Source: Paracentrotus lividus
Lineage: Eukaryota > Echinodermata > Echinoidea > Camarodonta > Echinidae
Length of the DNA stretch: 64,000 nucleotides
Reading direction: 5' to 3'
Assembly: GCA_940671915.1 (NCBI GenBank)
Contig: CALNVZ010003426.1
Location: forward strand, 23,726,010 to 23,790,009
The first letter of the stretch is position 1, and the number at the start of each line of letters is the position of its first letter. Both the position numbers and the translations under genes were made by a program. Positions 21,397-32,197 of the stretch are shown piece by piece. The notes under the pieces are model-generated. The model was given only the letters and a program-made list of their open reading frames with translations. It did not search any database and had not been told where the DNA came from.

Positions 21397-22339
21397 CCCC
21401 CCCTGCGGACTACCAGACCCGCAGACAACGCCGCGGACTATCGGGCCAGCGACTATCGGGCTATAAGCCGCTCGGGGGGGGGGGTCTAAATTATGAACTT
21501 CAATATCAACACAAAAATGCAAGCTTACTCCTATTTCTCCTATTATAATCTATTAATATATATTGTTATTATTTAATGACTAATTTCATAAAAACGACTG
21601 GTTCAGAAAACTACTAAACACAGCCTTTTGAGAAAAGCCCCCCCCGGTGTTCACGAAAGGGTGCGTTAATTTTACTCCCCTCCCTCAACCACCCTTTCGA
21701 GAAAAGCCCCCTGGTGTTCACGAAAGGGTGCGGCCATCCCCGCTCCACCCCCGCTCCGCGAACGCAGACGATCGTTGCAAGCCCCGAAAAATATAGATTT
21801 TTTTCAAATTTCATGAGGGGGTTGAGTCCTGCAAGTACCTGTTGCACCATCAAAAATATTGTTTAAAGTGATATGATGGTATAAAGCAGTTATAAGCTTC
21901 AATTTGGTGCAAATTTTTAAAAAATAGGCTAAAATTTGGCAGAGATATTGCAGTTTTCCCAACGGTACTGCAATATCTCTCATTAATGACTTTGTACAGG
22001 AGGCATTGCTTTTTTAATAAATGATGATTGTTGGGTCTTCCTGGGTACTATTGTGACATCAAACACTAGTGTTCAGTGATTTTATGGTATAAGCAGTTTA
22101 TAAGCTTCAGTTTGGTACCAAATTTACTGTCATAAGCCAAAATTTGGCAGAGAAAATTCAAGTTTTCCCCAAATCAAACACTATATGTAAAATTCTCCCA
22201 TTGACTTTGTACAGGCTTTGTCATAACACAACCTGAGTACTTGGAATATCTATTAACTGTAACAAGCTGATCTATTAGCACTTTAAATAGACTTGTTAGT
22301 TTTCCTTTTTTTTAGGGTAGGAGCACCTCTGGACGCCTC

Positions 22340-22672
22340 TGTGACATCGGTTAAAACTTCTATATCTCCGGGAGTTTTTTTTTTTTTTTATTTACTTTCC
22401 CGAGTTAAAATCTGAAACTAGCTCGGTTAATAGTCCGAAAACTCTGGGTGTTACAATTTTTTTCCTGGATTTATTTACTGTTATATTTCCATTGCAATAA
22501 ACATACAAGAGTTATTTTTAAAAAGTATTAATGCCAATAAATTTTTAAGGGAGTTTTAAAACTCCGGTTGAATAAAAGAAATCCTAAGAAATGGTGTATC
22601 ATTTATAAGCATGAGTTTTTTTAACCAACGAGAAAACTCGGGTTTAGAAAAAAAGTTTATGCAACACACACC
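22340..22672. mobile_element. AACTCCGG/GTTGCATAA MITE, copy 1
   Basis: Inverted modules GGTTAAAACTTCTATATCTC and GAGAAAACTCGGGTTTAGAA are separated by a centre holding AAAAAGTATTAATGCCAATA and ACTCCGGTTGAATAAA. The right end has TTTATGCAACACAC. The same parts occur at 49501-49762. Confidence 0.65.
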
Positions 22673-22975
22673 CTGATCTTATTCCCCCCCCCCCAAGATA
22701 CGATGTTCGGTATTTACGTGGCACAAGATACTAGAAAATATATTTTTAAATACTTTGCCATAATGCTCCTCAGTCTCTAATGCTGAGTATAATGAGAGCG
22801 CTCACGGGAGCCCTTCTCCAGAGTTATATGTAAGCGAGACTTATAAGAATGCAAAGATCCATCTTTTCTTTCACATTATCTTTCTTTCTTATTTTTCTTT
22901 TTTTTTTTTATTTATTTTATTGTGGGGGGGGGGGAGTCACTTTTTTTAAAGTAAAATCATTAAAGCCTGTTAGCT

Positions 22976-23100
22976 AGACCGGTAATGTCGCTGCGGGACG
23001 CATTAATTCACACATACAATAACGGAGGTTGTTTTACCGGCCTTGGGCCAACATTTTGCGTCAACTCCGAAAGTTCCATGACAGGGATTCGAACCTTACA
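22976..23100 (-). repeat. tRNA-derived SINE S2, minus copy
   Basis: On the minus strand a B box (GGTTCGAATCCC) is followed by CTTTCGGAGTTGACGCAAAA, then GTTGGCCC and TAATGCGTCCCGCAGCGACA. The order matches the plus-strand copy at 23178-23340. The TCGGA...GACG..AAA...GG.CC block resembles the conserved centre of widely spread invertebrate and deuterostome SINEs. Confidence 0.65.
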
Positions 23101-23177
23101 TGTAGTCCGATTCTTATCAGTTTGTAGGCCTATTTAGAGAAAATAACTAAAATCATTTTAAGTGATTACATCATATG

Positions 23178-23340
23178 GAAAAGAAAATTAGCCTTCAAAC
23201 TGAAGCGGATCGGACCGAGATTCGATTCCCAGTCACGTCTTTCGGACGGTAACGTCAAAGATTGGTCCCAGACGGAAATAATCCGTTCTTGTGACATTAT
23301 GCGTCGCTGCGACATTTTCGGTCGTAACACGCCCTGCGCC
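23178..23340 (+). repeat. tRNA-derived SINE S2, plus copy
   Basis: A B-box-like GATTCGATTCCC is followed by TCTTTCGGACGGTAACGTCA, AGATTGGTCCCAGACGG and ATTATGCGTCGCTGCGACAT, a diverged match to the inverted copy at 22976-23100. The two face away from each other, about 80 bp apart. Confidence 0.65.
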
Positions 23341-23517
23341 AACCAACATTTTGTTTGTGTTATAATAGGGCTCCATTGGTGAGTGCTTCCACACTTCTGC
23401 AGAAGAGCATCCCCCCCCCCCTCCGACCTAACTTATGATAGATTAATTGTCATGAAATATCGATGGGTAAAAAGTATAGGCTATAAATACAGAGAGAGCC
23501 ATCTCCTTCAAATACAA

Positions 23518-23710
23518 TTAGAGTGATAAAAGTCTTTGCACAGCAGTATGTGCGTCGCTTTGTAATGTATTCTTTCGCCGCAAGTAGTCCCGGTAATCCT
23601 CAAAGTTGACATCATCGTACCGCCTGAGAAAGACTCGTTCGCCCTTGATATAAAGTCCGTCTCGGAAGAGTCTATAGCGAGCATCGTGGTTTTTCAATGT
23701 GATCAACCAC
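23518..23710 (-). CDS. Unrecognised gene, exon 3 and stop
   Basis: The acceptor TTTATTATAG precedes G|TGG, completing Arg and starting WLITLKNHDARYRLF. The terminal sequence is AHTAVQRLLSL followed by TAA. The exon is densely charged (RRYDD, EDYRDYLRRKN), unlike random intronic frames nearby. Confidence 0.75.
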
Positions 23711-26364
23711 CTATAATAAATTGAGAGGGGAAAATACAGAAATAATAATAATAATAATGCATAATCACCATCTGTTTATCCGAGGCTCCGAATACGATTG
23801 CTGAGACAGGCCCTTACAATACCTTAATCAAGCAGAAGAGAGCAATGGGGCAATCTCACAAACTGTTGAACTACAATACTTGGAATCTAGTTCGCAAATT
23901 TTTGTTGTTATATCAAATTTAGGAGATAAAAATACCTGGGTAAACCAAAATCTGAAAATTTACGATGTAGCTTCCCATACAAAATCCTTGTTTTGGGCCT
24001 CTTAGCATGTACATCTAGCATCTAATAGTCAACAGAAAATAAATTTGAGCTACTGGCTTTCATGATAGAGCCTTCTCCAAGTAATTAGTTCGGAAACCAT
24101 CCCCCCCCCCCCCAGAAATATCATACATCGATTAAACTCCTTTTATAGAGAGGGCCGATTTGTCACCAACCTGTTATCAACTCCTGCCGCTCCGAGCACC
24201 ACATTCATATCGACAAACTGGATACTCTTTATCCTGCTCACTTCAATTGCCCGTCGTTTCTTGATACCTTCCAAGACATCCATGTGCACCAAGTCATATC
24301 CAGGGTAGGAGAAGCACAGAGTGAGTGGGGCTGGTTGGGGAGGGGCGTCAAAGAAACGGATCTTCTTGAGGGCAAACTGATTGTGACACATGGACAACCG
24401 CTGATCACCGCCATGTGAACGCGTGGAGAGTTTGATAGGTGTGGTGGTACGCCCTCTGCGATGGTTCTTAGACGGAGGCGAAGGTTTCTGGTTGACGCGC
24501 CACTGCTGCCTATGAATGTCAAAAGATGTTGAAGTATGTGTAGTATCGATGAATAAATATGTATTTTTATTACTTTTTTTTTAAAACAAAAAGATTAGTG
24601 GGAGATGGCACCGGTAGTACATAGTGAATCTATTTATGTCACAGGTCTACAGAAGGTCTACATAGGATGGGGGTTGGGTGTCCGAACACTTAACAAAAAT
24701 GAAACCGTTTTTTTTTTACCCAAATATATAGTTTACATCAAATCCTGCTTTTTATCATCAATATTTTGTATTTTCACAATATTTTCTAACATTGTGTGCT
24801 AAAAAACTACAAAGGCATTGCTTGCAAACCTTTTCAAATGGTTGGTTAAAATTGAGTGTCCGGAAAACCGACTCGTCCGTACACCCAATAACTGGGTACA
24901 CCCCCCCCCCCCACTCAGACGGTTCAACAAACAAGTAGATTTATATGTTTGATTCCGATTTCTCCGGAAAAGGGTAATTTTAGTGTCTCAGGTAGGGGGG
25001 GGAATCCCGAGAAAATAATTGAAATAGGGTCTTTGAGCATTCCCCTTATTTTTAATTAGGTAGGAATNNNNNNNNNNNNNNNNNNNNNNNNNNNNNNNNN
25101 NNNNNNNNNNNNNNNNNNNNNNNNNNNNNNNNNNNNNNNNNNNNNNNNNNNNNNNNNNNNNNNNNNNNNNNNNNNNNNNNNNNNNNNNNNNNNNNNNNNN
25201 NNNNNNNNNNNNNNNNNNNNNNNNNNNNNNNNNNNNNNNNNNNNNNNNNNNNNNNNNNNNNNNNNNNNNNNNNNNNNNNNNNNNNNNNNNNNNNNNNNNN
25301 NNNNNNNNNNNNNNNNNNNNNNNNNNNNNNNNNNNNNNNNNNNNNNNNNNNNNNNNNNNNNNNNNNNNNNNNNNNNNNNNNNNNNNNNNNNNNNNNNNNN
25401 NNNNNNNNNNNNNNNNNNNNNNNNNNNNNNNNNNNNNNNNNNNNNNNNNNNNNNNNNNNNNNNNNNNNNNNNNNNNNNNNNNNNNNNNNNNNNNNNNNNN
25501 NNNNNNNNNNNNNNNNNNNNNNNNNNNNNNNNNNNNNNNNNNNNNNNNNNNNNNNNNNNNNNNNNNNNNNNNNNNNNNNNNNNNNNNNNNNNNNNNNNNN
25601 NNNNNNNNNNNNNNNNNNNNNNNNNNNNNNNNNNNNNNNNNNNNNNNNNNNNNNNNNNNNNNNNNNNNNNNNNNNNNNNNNNNNNNNNNNNNNNNNNNNN
25701 NNNNNNNNNNNNNNNNNNNNNNNNNNNNNNNNNNNNNNNNNNGGGGGGGGCGGTGGTATAGACAAGGGGGTTGGGTGTCTGGACACTTAACTAAATTGAA
25801 GCCTTGCTTTTTGTCTTTGGATTAACCAAAAAATATATCATCAGTATTTGTTCTTCACAATATTTTCTACTTTTAGTGCTAAAAAAAAATACAAAAATAT
25901 TGCTTGCAAAACCTTTTCAAATGGCTGATGAAAATGGATTGTCCGGCCACCCAACCTGTCCGGACACCCAATAACTGGGTCCTACTACAAAATACTTGAA
26001 CAATCCATGGCTCCAGACCATAGTCGTCAAAATAAATCACGTTGATAAATTCAAATAATAGCTTAGATCTAACGTTAGATCTACAACAGAGAAAAAAAAA
26101 CATCACTAACCTAAAAGTGGGCTGAATTCGAGCAAGGATGCTGGGAAACTTGGTGTTTGGGGTATTCCTTCTCCGTCCAGTAGCATTGGATCGAGTATTC
26201 TTCTCTATCTTTCTTGGCTCCAGTCTGTTATTTGAACTGGTGGTGGCGCCTCTTTCAGTCGATGGCCTAACCTGAGAAGTGGTGTTGAGCAGTGACGATG
26301 TGCTACTTGCTGATGGCCCAACGAACGGGCTAGTCAGTCGACGTCGTGAGCTTGATATCGGCAT
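23518..26364 (-). CDS. Unrecognised three-exon gene, 261-residue basic protein
   Basis: Three minus-strand exons, 26364-26111, 24509-24171 and 23710-23518, join in frame. Both introns have GT-AG ends in phase 2, and the total is 786 bases with a TAA stop. ATG at 26364 has A at -3. Residues 1-130 are Ser/Thr/Arg-rich and probably disordered. From about 135 the chain looks folded: KKIRFFDAPPQPAPLTLCFSYP, then IEVSRIKSIQFVDMNVVLG, then WLITLKNHDARYRLFRDG, then LYIKGERVFLRRYDDV, ending with a charged helix. The final third has the strand-helix-strand spacing of an RRM-like fold, as in gag-like and ZCCHC3-like proteins, but no zinc knuckle is seen and this is a weak inference. No signal peptide or membrane segment. 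Intron 1 contains the assembly gap. Confidence 0.75.
24171..24509 (-). CDS. Unrecognised gene, exon 2
   Basis: The acceptor is TTGACATTCATAG. The first base completes an Arg codon, then QQWRVNQKPSPPSKNHRRGR follows. The exon holds the proline-containing FFDAPPQPAP motif and DVLEGIKKRRAIEVSR, and ends GAT AAC AG before GTTGGTGA. It supplies about 113 residues. Confidence 0.75.
24655..24898. repeat. Repeat R2 copy 1, in intron 1 of the minus-strand gene
   Basis: It starts GGGGGTTGGGTGTCCG and ends ACACCCAATAACTGGGT. It contains ATATTTTGTATTTTCACAAT and CATTGCTTGCAAACCTTTTC. A direct copy lies across the gap at 25755-25980. The two ends are loosely inverted (GGGTGTCCGAACAC and GTCCGTACACCC), so it may be a MITE. 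Confidence 0.7.
25068..25742. other. Assembly gap (675 N)
   Basis: 675 undetermined bases between two direct copies of repeat R2, with a G run at the right edge (25743-25750). It lies inside intron 1 of the minus-strand gene, so the predicted protein is unaffected unless an extra exon lies in the gap. Confidence 1.
25755..25980. repeat. Repeat R2 copy 2
   Basis: It matches 24655-24898 in the same orientation: GGGGGTTGGGTGTCTGGACA, then TTCACAATATTTTCTA, then ATTGCTTGCAAAACCTTTTC, then GGACACCCAATAACTGGGT. Confidence 0.7.
26111..26364 (-). CDS. Unrecognised gene, exon 1
   Basis: It encodes residues 1-84 plus two bases (AG) before the donor AG|GTTAGT. It is rich in Ser, Thr, Arg and Asn, with short basic patches (SSSRRRL, TGRRRNTP). 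It ends at SILARIQPTF, and the split Arg codon is completed by exon 2. Open reading beyond the donor on this strand is intronic. Confidence 0.75.
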
Positions 26365-26399
26365 TGTGATGAGCAGTCACCTTTAGTCTAACAAAGTTA

Positions 26400-27243
26400 G
26401 ATCCCAAATCTAGTTCCGAAATACAAATGACAAATTTGAAAAACGTTGTTTTTTATCCGTAGCCTAACGTAGTTTGCATTTGATGTCGAGATAATTAAAC
26501 TCAAAACTGAATTTCTTCCCAGAAAATGATATATGCACTAATTAAGGTAGTTTATTGAAATACAACGTTCTCTTTTTGGAAAAAGTAATTTAAAAAAAAA
26601 ATTAAATAAAATTTCACCTTTTAAAATGCCTTTTATGGCGAGTTTACTTTAATTTCATTGCTTTATGACAGCGCGCGCAAAATATATTATAAAGATAATT
26701 TGCGCGCCAAGGTATAAGACGCATTATTGCGCCCAAGTAGTCATGTGACTAGACTGGCGCAATGCGTATACAGAAAATAATTCAATTCATTTAATAAATT
26801 TATTCAAGGATTGATCATTGACCTTGAAATTTCAACAATAAAAATAATTCATATTCATCAAGCGAAACGAAAAGAACCGGCTGGTTAAACCACACTGACA
26901 ATGCCATGCATAATTATATACAGACAGCGGAAAGATGAATGATTGGAAATGGGGGGGGGGGGGGGTACAATCAAGCACAAATTTTCCAGGAAGGATTTTG
27001 TCGAATAAAATGGATTAAACGTAAAAGATTAACGGCGTTGGTATGTTATTAAGACAAGGATTGTATTACAAATCCCTTGTCTTTATGGATTAGTCTTTAT
27101 GGATTAGTTTTTATGGTTTATTTTTTCAGTATAGTTTCAATGAGTGGCTTTCAGAATATGACATGTTCTTTGTTCACATGATACTCTGAATTTAAAATGT
27201 AGATCAAAACTTGCATAGTCATATCCTCTTATAAACATAATAG
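26400..27243. other. Upstream region of the minus-strand gene; no other gene seen
   Basis: It should contain the promoter and 5' UTR of the 261-residue gene. GCGCGCAAA and TTGCGCGCC lie inverted at about 26672-26708. A G run lies near 26951-26966. No TATA box or initiator could be assigned with confidence. Confidence 0.35.
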
Positions 27244-27900
27244 GGGAGACCAGGGATAATTGTAAAACTTTTTTCAAATTTGACTTATCAACTTTATTAT
27301 AGCTAAATTATGCTTAAAACGAAATAAAGCGAGATATATATCTTAGCTCGACATTTTTATAGGTTTGGGTTACGTGAAACAATTTATTTTGAAGTCGTTA
27401 TCATTTCAAAACAAGAGGTCAAAGTGTTCCAATTTCCCCCACCACACGGGGCAGTTGTAACACACCTATGGGACAATTGTAGCACATGGAATTGTAAATT
27501 TTGTTCTTCTTTATCAAAGTTTATGAAGTGACGGATCCAAGATTAAAACACAATTAACCACTTAAAACAATTATAATAAAACATGACAATGCTTGATTCA
27601 TTTACATTATATTTTCCACTTGTTACATGCATTATATGAATGATATGGGGCAAAAGTTATGATAGTTTGTTAACACGTTGCTACATTTGCCCCCGAGGAG
27701 GGCGACCATATTTGGAGATTTTTTTTTATATCTTAGCTTAGGTATTCATCGTTGAAACGTTAGCAAAATACAGGCCTATGAACACAATTTCTAAATAAAA
27801 TTATATAAAAATGACAGCCGAAGCTCAACCACATGTCCAGAAGAAAGCATTCGGTAATGTGAGATATTACTTTCCTGCTAAAAAAAACACGATTGTACAC
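27244..27900. repeat. Interspersed repeat R1, copy B (uninterrupted)
   Basis: The full-length partner of the split copy at 1-425 plus 1397-1645. It runs without a break from the GGGACAATTGTAGCACATGG region through CAAAAGTTATGATAG into TTTGCCCCCG and GACCATATTTGGAGA. No protein frame is recognised. Confidence 0.7.
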
Positions 27901-28700
27901 AGCTTATGTTTGTGGCAAGGTCAAGTTTCAAAAAATGTGCCAGGTAACATACGGGACAGGTAACAAACGGGACAATTATATTTCCCTCAAATATTTTCAT
28001 TTGGTGTAGCCCGAGGCGTAGCAACATATTGTGTAAAATATTCCCGCTGATAAAACAAAAGAAACATAATACAACACACCAATGTAACCAAAAAAAATAA
28101 ATAAATAAAAATTAAAAAAAATAAAAAATACTCATTTTGTTTCATTGCATAAAGTGGGAGGGCTAGTAATAAAACTGCATTATCTTACATCAGCTCAGTA
28201 ACTTTTCTGAGACTATTACTGAGCTTGAATACTTTAAGAATGAAAGTTATGTGCTAGGTTTGTGATATTTTTCACCGGAGGCGACCAAGATGATATTTAA
28301 AACAGAAAATAGTTTACGTACTTCTTGGTTTAATTTTTTTTTTAAAGAAAACAATTACTGAACCCCAAATGATTATACATAATCTGAAAGAGTAACTTCC
28401 CTCATAAAAATATATATTTGGTATATACCATTTTTGTGTGGCATGCGTTTAGGCTTGGATGAAAACGGCGCATTGTTTACGAGAATGTAAAAGTCGACTT
28501 GTGCCAAAGTGGGGGTAGAATAAAAACAAAAAGAGTATCAAAAAAGCAACTCCATCCTGATTACAATAGCGTAACTTTTTAACGAAAAGGTTTTTAACTT
28601 AATGGCAGCGACGTTATAAATGTAACGACTATAGGCCTACATGAGTCGAGCAAGAGTGAGCACACGTCACAGACAAAACAACTTTCTAAAAGTATTAATA
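27901..28700. other. No gene seen
   Basis: AT-rich intergenic sequence with A-rich simple repeats near 28085-28130. No exon, RNA gene or element terminus is recognised. Confidence 0.4.
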
Positions 28701-30154
28701 GTGGTATATCTCACACGGGTTTGAGACGGATTTGGGACTTTTTGATTTGATTTGATTTGATTTGACTTATTTGTCAAGTATAACCAACATTCACATTAGC
28801 TTGACGGGATGACACATAGAGCTTATTTACGATGGGGTCGCAACTGTAGGCCTACATAATACACTGTTCGTCATAAAGGTGGAATATTTTTTTCTGGCTC
28901 AAGCGACATTATGTTGCTCCGTTATTAATTTCTTGAATGTGTTTGTCACCGCTTTCACTTTCTGGGATCCTGGGTATATCTTGAACGTTCCCTCAACCCT
29001 TCCCGGGGATTTTTCTTCAAAAAAAATTGTCACCCCCAGAAGATGGCCATTTTCGTCATTTTTTCTTATTTTTGGGGCCCTTTTTTGTTCACGCGACCCA
29101 CCAAGGCCCTCTCAGTCCTACCCCAAGAAAACACGTCTGTGGTGGAGATTTGTCATTGTTCTTTAAATTAAATGTAGGTTTATGGTTACAGGCTCGACTC
29201 TTTTGTCTAGGGGAGGGGTCAAAATTTATTTTGATTGGGGTTCAACATTCATTTTTTCCTTTTTACACCATGGAAATTTCTGTCTTCCCTAAATTGTATT
29301 GTAAAATCTCAACCAAACATAAATCAAAATAAAATAATTATCAATAATGACTATTTACAGCCTTGTCATCAAGGCTAAACAAAATTAAGGGGAAAATGAT
29401 GATATTTAAGGGTTAAAGGTGGTTTTCCATTTCTTTTGTTTTTAGCATAAAGATGGAATAAAATATTCCGAATTTTTCACCAATCTCGTTTTTTTACTTC
29501 AACCCTCCCTAGACAAGAGACCTTAGCCTGTCCCCAGAAATATAGATTTAACTTAAAGAACAATATAAAACATTACACCTCGGTCGCGTTTCCTGGGGTA
29601 GGACTGAGGGGGCTTGATCGGCCGGAAACAAAAGGGGCCCCAAAATGAAGAAAAATGACAAAATGGGCATCACGGGGGTTGACAAAACCTTTTTGGAAAA
29701 AGGTCCACGTGAAGGGTAGGGAGAATGTCCAAGATTTAGCCAGGGTCCAAAAAGTAAAAGCAGGGTACAAACATATTCAAGAAATTAAAGTCAGAGCAAA
29801 ATCATGTCGCTATAGCGGCAAACAAATATTCCACCTTTATGACGGACAGTGTAGAATAAAGTTAAATACTCTGAGACGGTTTTTAAACTTGTTGCGGAGA
29901 CGTCTCCTGCGTCCTCACAACATTTCATGAGTCAGGCCCGTAACCAGGGGGGGGGGGGATTCGGGGAGTTCGACCGATCGGTCGCGGAGACGGATTTAGG
30001 ACTGCATTGAGAGGGTTTTGAGATTCCCGAGACTCATGAAAAGACGCGGCGACCCCGCGACAAGTTTCAAAACCGTCTCAGAACTGTCTCAAAACCGTCT
30101 CAAAGTAGTCCAAAATCCGTCTCAAACCCGTTTCCGCGAAAGTGAGATACCACC
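28701..30154. mobile_element. Palindromic GGAGACG MITE, copy 3, split by insertion
   Basis: The left terminus GTGGTATATCTCAC plus CGGGTTTGAGACGGATTTGG is the inverse of the right terminus (CCAAAATCCGTCTCAAACCC, then GTGAGATACCACC). Its middle is interrupted by an unrelated inverted-repeat element (28860-29853). A TTTGA pentanucleotide run and a G run (29949-29960) lie inside as well. Confidence 0.75.
28860..29853. mobile_element. Inverted-repeat element, ~330-bp arms, TA duplication
   Basis: The arms at about 28862-29180 and 29530-29851 are inverted, diverged copies. The ends are CACTGTTCGTCATAAAGGTG and its counterpart CACCTTTATGACGGACAGTG, each bordered by TA. Shared internal blocks include TTTCTTGAATGTGTTTGT, GGGGCCC and CAGTCCTACCCCA. 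The TA target and CACTG-type ends suggest a Tc1/mariner-related non-autonomous element. Protein-like frames in the arms (29027-29332, 29573-29770) are mirror images of one another and not genes. Confidence 0.75.
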
Positions 30155-30169
30155 ATAAGAGTCCGGGTG

Positions 30170-31400
30170 TGTTTCTTACTTTTCTCTCATTTCTTAACTT
30201 TAAGTCCAATTTCCATCAAACTTGGCCCAAGTAATCATTGGGAAGGGGGACTTGAGATGTCCTATGACATGTGAGGTTCAAGGTCATATAGGGGTCTAAT
30301 AAGGTCATAGTAGATCTTCGTGAGTTATGTGAACTATGCTTTATGGCCACCAATTATCATCAAACTTGGCTTTTTAATAACATTTTTCTAACTATTCATT
30401 AATTTTTTTTTTTTTTTTTTTTTTAAACTCACTTAATTGGTATATTCATTTGACCAAATGTTTTAAAACTTAATAGTTTGTTGGGTTGGTTTTACATCCT
30501 TCTTTAAACAAAGTAATCATATTAGGCCTACTTTCAGAAAACGCACATCGTTTGTTCGTTATCGCCATATCTCTAGAAATGTGAGATATGAATTCCTATT
30601 GACTTAAGTGTCATGCATCACAATTGAGGAATATATCATTTGAATTCGGAGTAAGCAGGTCAAAGGACAATAGTCACAGACATCAACCTAATAAACTCCA
30701 TATATGTTGAGCTCGTTATATCTTGACTTCTCAAGTACCACTAAGAAATGAATTTCAAACTTGGGACTTAAAAACTTATAACTTGGGGACTGTATGCCTA
30801 TATATCACCATAGAAAGGAGATCTGATTATGTTTTTGAGTATCCAGGTCAAAGTTAAGGGTCACAGAGGTCAACTTATAAAATTCTATGTGTATGAGCTC
30901 GTTATTCTGATATATCAAGAAAGGCACTTGAGATAATATGTACTTTAATTTTGAGGGTGATATGCAGTGGCGGATCCAGGATTTCGAAATACGGGGAGCG
31001 CATCCCGAAAATTTTGAAAATTAGGGGATGCAGCCAAAAAACCTCCAATCTTAACATGTATAGTCATTGAGTATAGTTTTCAAATTATAGATGGAGCGCG
31101 CGTCCCCTGCGCCCCCGCCCGGATCCGCCACTGATATGCCTCACCTTTAGACAAGGATCTGACTTCCTTTTCGAGTACATAATTATTATGTCGAGGATCA
31201 CAGGTCAACTCATGAAATTCATGTGTTGACCCCGTGATTGCATTATCTGAAGAACGACTGAGAAATGTATTTCAAACTTAGTGGGAGTTAAACTTTCAAC
31301 GTTGGAAGGCATGGATAATATTTTGAAGAATGTAGGTCTTTGGTGAAGGGTCACAGAGGTCAACTTATGAAATTATTGGTTTTAAAGGTGAGTCATATAG
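30170..31400. repeat. Degenerate ~190-bp tandem repeat (GGTCACAGAGGTCAACT)
   Basis: About four diverged units share GGTCACAGAGGTCAACTTAT, GAGCTCGTTAT, TATCAAGAA, GAAATGAATTTCAAACTTGG and AGGAGATCTGATTATG in the same order. Further units lie at 36355-36520 in transglutaminase intron 6. The array is interrupted by a MITE at 30966-31132. Confidence 0.65.
30966..31132. mobile_element. 167-bp MITE with AGTGGCGGATCC ends and 7-bp TSD
   Basis: The termini AGTGGCGGATCCAGG and GGATCCGCCACT are inverted. The flanks are GATATGC on both sides (30959-30965 and 31133-31139), consistent with a 7-bp target duplication. It is inserted in the ~190-bp tandem repeat. Confidence 0.8.
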
Positions 31401-31446
31401 GAGAAGCAGTCACATTTATCTTGTTCTTTCTTGCTTTAGTGTTCCA

Positions 31447-31608
31447 ATGGAAACTGCTTCTGATACCGGTGCAGGTATGAGGGGACCACCCTCACCAGGA
31501 CGCACTGTGAATGTAGCTGAGGCAGAGAAAGACTATCTTGGTGAAGTAGACAGTGTTGATACTCCAACCAATCCTAATGAACTAGGAGTCACAGACTTCA
31601 ATTTCGAG
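31447..31608 (+). CDS. Transglutaminase exon 1 (N-terminal extension)
   Basis: Exonic sequence probably begins at 31440, after TTGCTTTAG. ATG at 31447 starts [10 protein letters not shown]; the frame is also open through VP just upstream. The exon encodes about 54 residues, acidic and low-complexity, ending NFE before GAG|GTAGAT (phase 0). Similar variable extensions precede the beta-sandwich in TG1 and factor XIII. Confidence 0.75.
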
Positions 31609-32079
31609 GTAGATTATTGGATGAAACATTGACAACTATTTCAGAGACCCCTTAATTACATGTATTTCATTGTATCTGATGATTCATGAGTAGGGCCTGA
31701 TTTTCAGCTGATTTTTTTTTTTTTAGGGGAAGGCTTTTTCCAAAAGCATTAGGCGTAATGGAGAAGGGATTAGGCCTAATGTTTTGCTAGTTTAATAACT
31801 AATTCAGTTGTTTTTTTTTGTAATATATTGATATATTGTATTGATACATTTATTTATTTATTTAATTATTTATTCCTCTTTCAATCTTTTCGTATTTACA
31901 ATGATATTGCAGTTTACATTTTTACAACATATAGCGATTGATCTATTTTTACAATATCATAACAATGTGAAATTTAAAGAGAAGGAGACCAACTAATAAG
32001 CAGAGCTTGTAGAGTGAAGACCCCCTTTAAAAGTACATAATATTATTATGAATTATTACTTAACTACACTAATATATTG

Positions 32080-32110
<31 letters not shown>

Positions 32111-32165
32111 TAATTGTAAGATAATACATGTACAACAGCCAATGGGCAACTCTTTTTTATTTATA

Positions 32166-32197
<32 letters not shown>

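Larger units (their letters stand above)
18311..21785. mobile_element. 3.5-kb element with ~250-bp inverted termini
   Basis: 18311-18560 and 21540-21785 are long inverted copies. Both start GGGCTTGCAACGATCGTCTG, continue through GATGGCCGCACCCTTTCGT, a G-rich CTTTTCTCGAAAGG module and CTGTGTTTAGTAGTTTT, and end at CTGAACCAGTCGTTTTTATG plus an AT-rich edge. The C/GCTTTTCTCGAAAGG module is itself duplicated within each terminus. The interior holds the CG-rich palindrome array (19678-20222) and a short tandem array. No transposase or other protein was recognised. Flanks read GAAAATA and GAAAAATA, suggestive of but not an exact target duplication. Confidence 0.75.

Noticed and set aside
29027-29770. 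Protein-like frames containing FWxLA, GPFF and SPTP motifs on both strands
   Set aside because: They are mirror-image translations of the two arms of the inverted-repeat element at 28860-29853.
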